Of a stretch of DNA of 64,000 nt, positions 26,661 to 34,228 are shown in pieces. The notes under the pieces were generated by a model. It ran no database searches. It saw only the letters and a list, made by a program, of their open reading frames with translations, and was not told where the DNA came from. Origin of the DNA: a virus; the IMG/VR virus record IMGVR_UViG_3300037054_000148, positions 62,001 through 126,000 of that record. The stretch is one strand, 5' to 3'. Each line of letters starts with the position of its first letter. The first letter of the stretch is position 1. Both the position numbers and the translations under genes were made by a program.

Positions 26661-27251
26661 ATGAAAACACTTATCGGTCATGACATTGGGCAATACGAAT
26701 TCAACGCTGCGGCACGGACCATTACCTTCAATGGTCTCCCTCCGTTTGCACTAGAGCAAATTCTGCTCATAACCAATGAGAACCCAAATATCATCATATA
26801 CAATTTTGCAGATCCAACCCCTAATGGTGGAATCCTGGTGGGTAATGTTCTGACTCTAGACTTTAACACAACTTCGATGTTGAACACTGACCCATTGCAG
26901 ATTTACATCGACCTACCTACGACTGCTCCAAATGATAACGCTGCAATGAACGATGCTTACACCCATCTCCTACTTCAAAAAATTTGTGATTTGCTAGAAC
27001 CAATGGCCACACAGGATGTGGCACAGAGGCAGAGAGTCACAATTGATGCAATCACTGGAAGTCTCACCCTAGGCACTGTTAGCACAGTTACCGGTGTCAC
27101 TGCTGTTACCACCCTCAGCACCATTTCAAACCCAGTTCCAGTTGGCAACATTGCAACCCTAGGTGGGGGCAATCCTGAGTGGACTTTTATGGATATAACA
27201 AGACAATCCTATGCAATTGCAATTCGTTCCCAGTTACAGTTTGGAAATTGA
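26661..27251 (+). CDS. conserved phage tail-region protein
   Basis: The protein has 196 aa. The N-terminal ~100 residues (MKTLIGHDIGQYEFNAAART, then LEQILLITNENPNIIIYNFA, then a LQIYIDLP strand) match a pattern I recognise from small proteins encoded among tail-fibre genes of large phages. Its biochemical role is unknown. The C-terminal part is Thr/Val-rich. It starts 3 nt after the second collagen-like gene and is followed after 2 nt by a GIY-YIG gene. It may cap or assemble the preceding collagen fibre; that is inference from position. Confidence 0.55.
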   Translation: MKTLIGHDIGQYEFNAAARTITFNGLPPFALEQILLITNENPNIIIYNFADPTPNGGILVGNVLTLDFNTTSMLNTDPLQIYIDLPTTAPNDNAAMNDAYTHLLLQKICDLLEPMATQDVAQRQRVTIDAITGSLTLGTVSTVTGVTAVTTLSTISNPVPVGNIATLGGGNPEWTFMDITRQSYAIAIRSQLQFGN

Positions 27252-27253
27252 TC

Positions 27254-27781
27254 ATGGCTAGCGGAATCTACAGTATCACCATTAACGGCAAAACCTACAT
27301 AGGCTCTGCTATAAACTTTAAAAGTCGTTGGACTAACCATAAAAATCAGTTAAATAAAAATATACATAAAAATAAATATCTCCAAAATGCTTGGAATAAA
27401 TACAAAGAAATGGTATTTGAGATCATTTGCGAATGTCCAATTTCCTGTTTACTTGGTATGGAACAACATTATATCAATAAATATTTTGATAATCAAATAA
27501 ATTGTTATAATATGAACTCAATAGCTGGCTCAAGTTTAGGTGCTCATATATCTGAGGAAACTAAGCAAAAAATGAGAGAACTTAATAAAGGGAATAAACA
27601 TAGTTGTGGGCATAAAAATAGTTTAGGATACAAACATTCAGATGAGTTTAAATTAAAAATGTCAGAAAGAAAAAAAGGAAACACTTTTTGGCAAGGTAAA
27701 AAACACTCAGAGGAAACTAAGCAAAAAATGAAAGATACTATAAAAAGAAGTAAAGAACTTAAATACAGAAAGGATATATAA
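27254..27781 (+). CDS. GIY-YIG homing endonuclease 1
   Basis: The protein has 175 aa. The start is the ATG at 27254, 2 nt after the upstream stop; an earlier in-frame start would overlap the upstream gene. It has GIYSI and YIGS nine residues apart, then an S-R-W arginine, a NAWNKYKE segment and Glu in GMEQHYI, the usual active-site layout. The C-terminus has two or three SEETKQKM-type repeats, the DNA-binding modules (NUMOD3-like) of phage endonucleases. The gene is strikingly AT-rich against its neighbours, a sign of recent insertion. It ends 2 nt before the next gene. Confidence 0.9.
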   Translation: MASGIYSITINGKTYIGSAINFKSRWTNHKNQLNKNIHKNKYLQNAWNKYKEMVFEIICECPISCLLGMEQHYINKYFDNQINCYNMNSIAGSSLGAHISEETKQKMRELNKGNKHSCGHKNSLGYKHSDEFKLKMSERKKGNTFWQGKKHSEETKQKMKDTIKRSKELKYRKDI

Positions 27782-27783
27782 AT

Positions 27784-30700
27784 ATGGCATCACTTATTAA
27801 CACTTTACGCAAGCAGGTTGACCTCCCTGTCTGGGAATGGCTTCGCTTCTCTCCAATCGCATCAGCAGTCCCATCTTGCACCTGCTCAGCTAATAATAGC
27901 CAGTACAACAAAATACAAGGTAGGTATATCTACTACTTGATTACTGCTGCTAACTTTTGGCGTTATGACACCTATACAGATACGTTTGAACAACTTCAAA
28001 CCCCACCCATTGCTCCAGCCACATGGGCGGATATAGAATTTGAACAGTGTCAGGGCATAGAAGGGTTTGTCTTGGGGGCTACCTCCAACACTCTGACTAT
28101 TCCAGCTTATTCTTCTGGCTCTTTTAGAGGTTATGATGTAAAAATTATTGGTGGGACCGGTATGGGGCAACGTAGAATCATTTCATACGTTAATGAGCCC
28201 GTGATCGTTGAAACTGGCGTCCCTACGGCTGTGAATAACGTTTTAGGTTCCTTCACCATTACTGATGCTACGAAAGCCTGGACTCCCAACCAATGGGCTG
28301 GCTACCAGCTTCGTATTTCGTATGGAACGGGTGTGGGTCAAGTTCGTAGAATTCTATACAATTCGGCTACGGTCCTAACCCTTGGTGACTCCACCATATC
28401 CGCTCAAAGCACTTGGTGTAATCCTAACATCACCTCACCAGCCATTGTCGCAACCGCTGGCTCCCAGTCTATTTATGTGATTGAGTCTTCGGTTGTCACA
28501 GTTGATTCACCATGGTTGATCACTCCTGATAAAACCTCTCAGTATATGGTTGAGTCAGGGGTCATTTCCTTATATTCTAGTGCAGCGGCCACTCCATTCT
28601 ATACTCTTCAATACTACGACATTGCTTCGGACCTTTGGTACATCAAAACTGCTAATACTCTAAACGTATCAGCAGTTGGAACTGATGGAAACTGTGACCA
28701 TGCTGGGTATGCGGCTGTTGTGTGGACCAGAGGAACCGCTACAGTCGCTGGAACCGCCACCACCCTAACTGACACTACTCAAAATTGGGCAGTGAATCAG
28801 TTCGCTGGGTACTACATTAACTTCACGGGTGGAACCGGTGAAGGGCAGTTATCAAAAATTGCCTCCAACACCAACACAGTTCTAACTTTTGCCACCGTCA
28901 CCACCCCACCCGACACTACCACCGATTATGTGATAGAAGGGTATGATTGCGGAACCCTCACCACCGGAGGCACCTCTACCCTAACCGATTCAACTAAAAC
29001 TTGGCCAGTAAACAGATGGGCCAATTTTATGGTTAAAATTCTCTTCGGGACAGGTAAGGGCCAGTATATGCAGATTGCATCAAATACTGCCACCACTTTA
29101 ACCCTAGTTAAACCCTTGGCAACCACCACAGATACCACATCTACTTATTCCATCCTCCCAGATGGTAACAAGACCTACCTGATGATTGGTGGGCAGGCCA
29201 CCACCTTCATGTACAACTACAGTGATGACCTTCTGACAGAAGGAAGATGGCAGGACTCAGGTATAGCTTGTAACGCAGTGGTGACTTATAGCACTATGCG
29301 CCCAATTGGCATTGCTTCAGCGGTTCACGCTACCACCAACGCCACCATCACCACTTCATTCCCACACTACCTAAAGGTAGGTATGTCGGTCACGGTAAAG
29401 GGGATGACAGATTCCAATTACAACACCACCGCCGTAATCAACAGTGTCCCCTCAACCACTCAGTTCACCTATACGATGGCCGGAACCCCCGCCGTCGATA
29501 CGGTGGCTGGAGTTCAAAACACCACAGTTCTCACCGATTACACAAAAAATTGGACAGTAAATCAGTGGGCCGGGTACCAGTGCTACATGACTGTTTCAGC
29601 CGTGACCGCTGCGACTGGTTTGGCCACCGGACAGGTGCTTCAGGTTTTGGCAAACACAGCCAACGCATTAATTTTTGTAGCGGCGGGTACCGCTCCCATC
29701 ACCGGCACCACTCGCTACATCCTCACCCCTAGAGCTACACCAGGGTTGATGGATTGTGGTCTTGCCACTGGCACTCAGTCAACCTCTCTATTAACAGACA
29801 CAACAAAAGCAAGCAATCTAAATGCTTCGATCTCGGCTGGAAGTAATACGCTGACGATCAACCCCGTCACCTTCACCGCTAGCTTCGCCAACAATCAAAT
29901 GACCCTTACGGTTCCTCCGGTAAATGGGGTTATCCAGGTTGGAAATCTTATCTCTGGTGTGGGCATTCTTCCCAATACCTACATCTCGGCACTGACTTCT
30001 GGAACCGCAAATACCCTTGGAGCCGTATATACATTGACTCCCCAAGGAACAATCGCTTCCGCAGGTGGTCAGTGCTCTCTGTCTGGCTCCTCCATGACCA
30101 TCACTACGGTCCCCACAACTGGTGTATACGCTCCTGGTCAGCTTATTTCAGGAACTGGTATTACTGCTGGAACAACCATAGTGTCCTTAACTTCTGGGAC
30201 AGCTAATACTATTGGTGCTGTGTATCTCTGTAGCGCAGCAATGACTACAGAATCGGCTGAATCGGTAATCTCTAACTTTGGAGTTGGCACGATAGCGGCT
30301 GAAACAGTGACCTGTTACCCACAGGGTCAGATCAACCCAGGAATGTTGGTTACATCTACTGGCTCTACGGGTGGGCAGATGTCATTTGCTACTAACGTAG
30401 CTACCATTACAACTGTTCCAACCTCTGGTTCAATTGCTATTGGTCAAACAATCCAGTCCGCTGGAGCAGCAAATGGAGCCGTTATTATTGCTCTTGCATC
30501 TGGAACTTTAAACGTTCTCGCATCTACATATACATTATCAACCTCACCAGGAACAATCGCTGCTCAGGCAGTAACAACTTCAAATCTTACCTTTGCAACA
30601 GGTGGCTCCGCATCATTCGCCACCAATGTGATGACTTTAACAGTTGCTCCTACTCTTGGGTCAATAGCTGTTGGTCAATATATTACTGGTGCTTCTGCAA

Positions 30701-31770
30701 GTATCCCAGCGGGGACGTACATTACTGGATTACTCACTGGTAACCTGAATGCTGTTTCATCCACATACTCTTTATCAACCTCACCAGGAACAATTGTTGC
30801 CGGAGCTATCACAGCTTCAAATGGAACCGGCTCATTTGGTGGTCAGGCGTCATTCGCAACTAACATAATGACTCTAACTACAATCCCAGCCGTGGGAGCC
30901 ATCACCATTGGAGCAATCGTAACGGCTGGAGCAGTGCCGGTAGGGACGACTATCACAGGTCTACTCACCGGGACACTTAACGCTGTGTCTTCCACTTATT
31001 CACTGTCTACTTACCCCGGCACAGTCGGTGCTGAAGCCATCACCACAAGCGCCATCCCAGTCGGCACGGTCATAACCCAACAGCTAACCTCTACGATGCC
31101 AAATGGTGCGAATGGTGGAACTGGGACATACCTCCTCTCCCTCCCCGCAGCCAATACCCTCACCTATGCTGCCCTTGATTATATGTGGGTTGTTAATGCG
31201 TTTGCTGGTCGTAAATGTAAGTTGATTGGAGCCACTGGTCAATCTCAGGAGTTCTCAGTAGGCTCTAATACCAATTGCACTATTGCAATGACAGCTATTA
31301 CAACCGCCCCAGTGACTCTTGCCACCTCATATGCACTACTCCAGCAGCCTGTTCGTGGAACTGGTTTTTGCATAGAAGGTATTTTTGGTTTATCGGATAC
31401 TAGTAACTCCGGAAAATGGTGGATTGCGGCACGTGCCGGGGCAGCAGTTGGGTTTGATAAACTAGATATTACGACTGATACATTTTACATGATACCAACC
31501 TCTCCACAGACGGAAACCCTGTCTACTGGCTCAATGTATGCTTATGACGGTCAGGATAGACTTTACTTCACCAAAGAAGCAACCCAGAGAATGTATTATA
31601 TGGACTTAAAGACAAACCATATTCATGGAGCGGGCATGTATCCCTATGCTGCCCCCACAGCTCTCCTTGGAAACCGAATGGAAATCTTTCAGACAAACGA
31701 TGGACTTAATTACCTCTGGATCAATCGGGAAACCAACTTGGAGAATTTTAGACAGCTTCTTTTCTACTAA
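27784..31770 (+). CDS. giant multi-repeat virion protein
   Basis: The protein has 1328 aa. Two repeat families are visible. The first is W-x-x-N-Q-W/F-A-G-Y followed by G-T-G-x-G-Q and I-x-x-N-T, with about five copies (residues ~160, 340, 410, 585 and 1140). The second (residues ~695-1095) has five copies of a ~75-aa beta unit of the form SFATNxMTLT, I-x-x-G-Q-x-I-x-G, G-T-x-I-x-x-L and Y-x-L-S-T. The last ~90 residues (GLSDTSNSGKWWIAARAG, then MYYMDLKTNHIHGAGMYPY) form a separate domain. It is likely a long fibre or virion surface protein; no enzymatic motif is seen. AAGGA precedes the ATG. Confidence 0.6.
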   Translation: MASLINTLRKQVDLPVWEWLRFSPIASAVPSCTCSANNSQYNKIQGRYIYYLITAANFWRYDTYTDTFEQLQTPPIAPATWADIEFEQCQGIEGFVLGATSNTLTIPAYSSGSFRGYDVKIIGGTGMGQRRIISYVNEPVIVETGVPTAVNNVLGSFTITDATKAWTPNQWAGYQLRISYGTGVGQVRRILYNSATVLTLGDSTISAQSTWCNPNITSPAIVATAGSQSIYVIESSVVTVDSPWLITPDKTSQYMVESGVISLYSSAAATPFYTLQYYDIASDLWYIKTANTLNVSAVGTDGNCDHAGYAAVVWTRGTATVAGTATTLTDTTQNWAVNQFAGYYINFTGGTGEGQLSKIASNTNTVLTFATVTTPPDTTTDYVIEGYDCGTLTTGGTSTLTDSTKTWPVNRWANFMVKILFGTGKGQYMQIASNTATTLTLVKPLATTTDTTSTYSILPDGNKTYLMIGGQATTFMYNYSDDLLTEGRWQDSGIACNAVVTYSTMRPIGIASAVHATTNATITTSFPHYLKVGMSVTVKGMTDSNYNTTAVINSVPSTTQFTYTMAGTPAVDTVAGVQNTTVLTDYTKNWTVNQWAGYQCYMTVSAVTAATGLATGQVLQVLANTANALIFVAAGTAPITGTTRYILTPRATPGLMDCGLATGTQSTSLLTDTTKASNLNASISAGSNTLTINPVTFTASFANNQMTLTVPPVNGVIQVGNLISGVGILPNTYISALTSGTANTLGAVYTLTPQGTIASAGGQCSLSGSSMTITTVPTTGVYAPGQLISGTGITAGTTIVSLTSGTANTIGAVYLCSAAMTTESAESVISNFGVGTIAAETVTCYPQGQINPGMLVTSTGSTGGQMSFATNVATITTVPTSGSIAIGQTIQSAGAANGAVIIALASGTLNVLASTYTLSTSPGTIAAQAVTTSNLTFATGGSASFATNVMTLTVAPTLGSIAVGQYITGASASIPAGTYITGLLTGNLNAVSSTYSLSTSPGTIVAGAITASNGTGSFGGQASFATNIMTLTTIPAVGAITIGAIVTAGAVPVGTTITGLLTGTLNAVSSTYSLSTYPGTVGAEAITTSAIPVGTVITQQLTSTMPNGANGGTGTYLLSLPAANTLTYAALDYMWVVNAFAGRKCKLIGATGQSQEFSVGSNTNCTIAMTAITTAPVTLATSYALLQQPVRGTGFCIEGIFGLSDTSNSGKWWIAARAGAAVGFDKLDITTDTFYMIPTSPQTETLSTGSMYAYDGQDRLYFTKEATQRMYYMDLKTNHIHGAGMYPYAAPTALLGNRMEIFQTNDGLNYLWINRETNLENFRQLLFY
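29870..31065 (+). repeat. five tandem ~75-aa beta repeats
   Basis: Within the 1328-aa protein, five consecutive units share the pattern (S)FATNxMTLT, a short loop, I/V-G-x-x-I-x-G, G-T-x-I-x-x-L-x-(S/T)-G and Y-x-L-S-x-x-P-G-T-I. The third to fifth copies are most alike, suggesting the latest duplications. Confidence 0.7.
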
Positions 31771-31783
31771 ACAAGGCTAAAAG

Positions 31784-33424
31784 ATGTATGTAAGTATTGT
31801 CAACGAATATGGTCGGACGATTCAAATCAATACTCGTCAGATCAATTACGTACAGATTGATGGTAAGACCATGTTCCTCAATTATTTTGGGGGACAGTCT
31901 ACCGCTACCTCGTCCAATCTGGTGCAAATCCAGACCTTGCTGACTGTTCTTCTCGCCCAGCCCTACTTTCTAGATTTGCGGCAAAACGGGAGTGGCTTCC
32001 TTCTCAACCTTTCGGCCATTCGCTATACTGATTTTGCTCCAATTGCTGGTTCGGTATTCGTTTATTTCAACGCAGTCAACATTATTGTAAAGCTTCCCGC
32101 TTCGCTCGAACCAGCTCTTTCCACAGCCCTTGCAGCCTATGTGGATACGGGGGGTGGGGGAGCAGGCAATGGCACCTCCCTCAATGATATCATTTCCCAA
32201 CCCAGTCACGGTTTTCAGATAGGGGATATCCTGGGGTATGACGGAACGGTTTGGTTTCTCGCACAAGCGAACACCGATGCAACTTCTGAAGTTTATGGAA
32301 TCGTATCAAGCATAACGGATCAAAATACCTTTACTCTCACCACCTCTGGGTATGTGGCCGGTTTGACTGGCCTCACTCCTGGTGGTACCTATTTCCTCAG
32401 CGATTCTGTGCCGGGGAGTATGTCTTTGACCGAACCCACTACCCCTGGGCAAATTAGCAAGCCCATTTTCTTAGCTATGAGTCTGACCAGTGGCCTCTTC
32501 GTTGAAATGCGAGGAGAGTTGGTTCAGTCTGGAGGGTCCGGTGGGGGAAATGGAGCCGCCCTCCTGGACCCTATCCAGCAGACTGCTCATGGTTTCACCG
32601 TTGGGGATATACTTCGTTACGATGGCACCGGATGGGTCTGGTCTCAGGCTAATTTGGATGCCAACTCCGAAGTTTACGGAATGGTTTCGGTTGTAGTTGA
32701 TCCTGATAACTTCATCATCACCACATCTGGGTACGTTACGGGTCTGGTCGGTCTCACCCCTGGAACCACTTATTTTCTTAGTGCTGTGACCCCAGGTAGG
32801 ATGACCCCCACGGAGCCAACCGGAGATGGGGAAATCAGCAAGCCTATTTTCCTATCTACCAGCCCTACTAGTGGTCTGTTCACAGATATGCGAGGTGAAT
32901 TGATTGCATCCGGAGGATTGGGCGCGAATGGGACGGCATTGTCTGATTCCATCATGCAAATTAACCATGGCTTCTCTATTGGAGACGCAGTTCGATTTGA
33001 TGGGACCGAGTGGGTGTGGTCTCAGGCTGATTCGGATGTTGATTCTGAGGTGTATGGTCTGGTTTCAAACGTTATTGATCTAGATAATTTCACCATCACC
33101 ACTTCTGGATATATAGTTGGTCTAAGCGGCCTGATTCCCGGTACAACCTATTTTTTGAGTGCCCAGATTCCTGGGGGATTAACGTCCACAGAGCCTTTGG
33201 CGGATGGTCAGGTCAGTAAGCCACTGTTTTTGGCTACTAGCTCATCGAGTGGTCTATATATTGACATGCGTGGGGAACTCATTTCCATTGGTGGGAGCCC
33301 AGACACCTATACGAACGAAACCCCCACACCAGTTACGGTTGGGGGGATTCCGGCAGGCTCCACATTTGTAGGTTTGACTACGCAACAAATGTGGGATTGG
33401 TTACTCTACTCTATTCACCCTTAG
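31784..33424 (+). CDS. tail fibre protein with three tandem HGF modules
   Basis: The protein has 546 aa. After an N-terminal ~120-aa domain come three head-to-tail copies of the HGF module (SQPSHGFQIGDILGYDG, QTAHGFTVGDILRYDG, QINHGFSIGDAVRFDG). Each is followed by LTGLTPG-type and TYFLS strands and closes with DMRGEL-like residues, separated by Gly-rich linkers. The C-terminus (TPTPVTVGGIPAGST, then QQMWDWLLYSIHP) is a motif that usually precedes an Ig-like domain in phage fibres. Here the gene stops straight after it, so the terminal domain seems to be missing. A minus-strand endonuclease gene lies 9 nt beyond the stop. Confidence 0.65.
   Translation: MYVSIVNEYGRTIQINTRQINYVQIDGKTMFLNYFGGQSTATSSNLVQIQTLLTVLLAQPYFLDLRQNGSGFLLNLSAIRYTDFAPIAGSVFVYFNAVNIIVKLPASLEPALSTALAAYVDTGGGGAGNGTSLNDIISQPSHGFQIGDILGYDGTVWFLAQANTDATSEVYGIVSSITDQNTFTLTTSGYVAGLTGLTPGGTYFLSDSVPGSMSLTEPTTPGQISKPIFLAMSLTSGLFVEMRGELVQSGGSGGGNGAALLDPIQQTAHGFTVGDILRYDGTGWVWSQANLDANSEVYGMVSVVVDPDNFIITTSGYVTGLVGLTPGTTYFLSAVTPGRMTPTEPTGDGEISKPIFLSTSPTSGLFTDMRGELIASGGLGANGTALSDSIMQINHGFSIGDAVRFDGTEWVWSQADSDVDSEVYGLVSNVIDLDNFTITTSGYIVGLSGLIPGTTYFLSAQIPGGLTSTEPLADGQVSKPLFLATSSSSGLYIDMRGELISIGGSPDTYTNETPTPVTVGGIPAGSTFVGLTTQQMWDWLLYSIHP
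32160..33285 (+). repeat. three tandem HGF modules
   Basis: Three ~125-codon units begin near 32164, 32545 and 32920, each opening with a Gly-rich linker and ending near a MRGEL motif. The protein units are clearly homologous; the DNA has diverged moderately. Confidence 0.8.
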
Positions 33425-33433
33425 CTTCTAAGG

Positions 33434-34228
33434 CTATTTTAGACCGTTCCTTCTTACAATATTTGTTATAGTGGAAGCACTCAGCCCTAATTGACGGGCT
33501 ATCGCTTTGTTTGATATACTTCGTGTTTTCCACAATCTTATGGCTTCCGTCTCAATACCCACATGTATTTTGTTTAGGGCTGATTGCTGCTTAAATCTAA
33601 GTTTTTGGGCGGTTGACATACGAATCCTGGTTTCTTTGGTAGGAGATGCCCCTTTATTCACAGGAGTTCGGCCTGTCAATGTCTCTGCTATCTTTTTTCT
33701 TGTCTCGTCACTAACTTTATGCCCCATTAGAGTTGCCGAGGTTCTCTTTCTTACCCCCTCTGATGGAGGTGGCCTGTGATGCTGAGACTCAGACACCCTC
33801 TTTTTTGTTTCCTCAGAGTGGGGGGCTCGGGCTTTTCGTGCAACTGATAATGCTTTTTTATGCTCTTCCGAAAAAGGCACACCTTTCTTAGCTAGGGATA
33901 GCTTCTGTTTCGCCTTCTCAGTATGTTTTAGCCCTAAGCAAGATCCCGCCGCAGGGGCAGTATTATAGAGAGATGCCCCCATAAATCTGAGAGAATTCAT
34001 CCAATACTGCTCAGTTTCAGTTAGAAGATTGTCAGAACACACCTCCAGAATCTCAAAGATAAAGGCGTCTGCACCATATTTATTCCAGGAGTTCTGTAAA
34101 TAATGGCAAGAGTGACGCTGGTGTTTAAGGTTGCATTTGTGCTGTACCCACCGTCTTTTAGGGTTGCACGATTGGCCTACGTACCCTTTGTTAGAAATTA
34201 CATTGATTATTAGGTAGATTCCACCCAT
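33434..34228 (-). CDS. GIY-YIG homing endonuclease 2
   Basis: The protein has 264 aa from the ATG at 34228, which gives MGGIYLII; a start at 34243 is possible. GIYLI and YVGQ form the GIY-YIG core, followed by RRWVQH, NSWNKYGADAF and Glu in TETEQYWM. Four or five SEETKKR-type DNA-binding repeats follow (residues ~105-195). The C-terminal ~45 residues (EAIRLWKTRSISNKAIARQL, then SASTITNIVRR) look like a helix-turn-helix. It overlaps the 3' end of the glycosyltransferase gene by 19 nt and is the last gene of the minus-strand operon. Confidence 0.9.
   Translation of the reverse strand: MGGIYLIINVISNKGYVGQSCNPKRRWVQHKCNLKHQRHSCHYLQNSWNKYGADAFIFEILEVCSDNLLTETEQYWMNSLRFMGASLYNTAPAAGSCLGLKHTEKAKQKLSLAKKGVPFSEEHKKALSVARKARAPHSEETKKRVSESQHHRPPPSEGVRKRTSATLMGHKVSDETRKKIAETLTGRTPVNKGASPTKETRIRMSTAQKLRFKQQSALNKIHVGIETEAIRLWKTRSISNKAIARQLGLSASTITNIVRRNGLK

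Noticed and set aside
27777-27784. TATAAATA, identical to a T4-type late promoter core
   Set aside because: It overlaps the ATG of the gene at 27784 and leaves no leader, so it cannot serve that gene; similar boxes were not seen before other virion genes.
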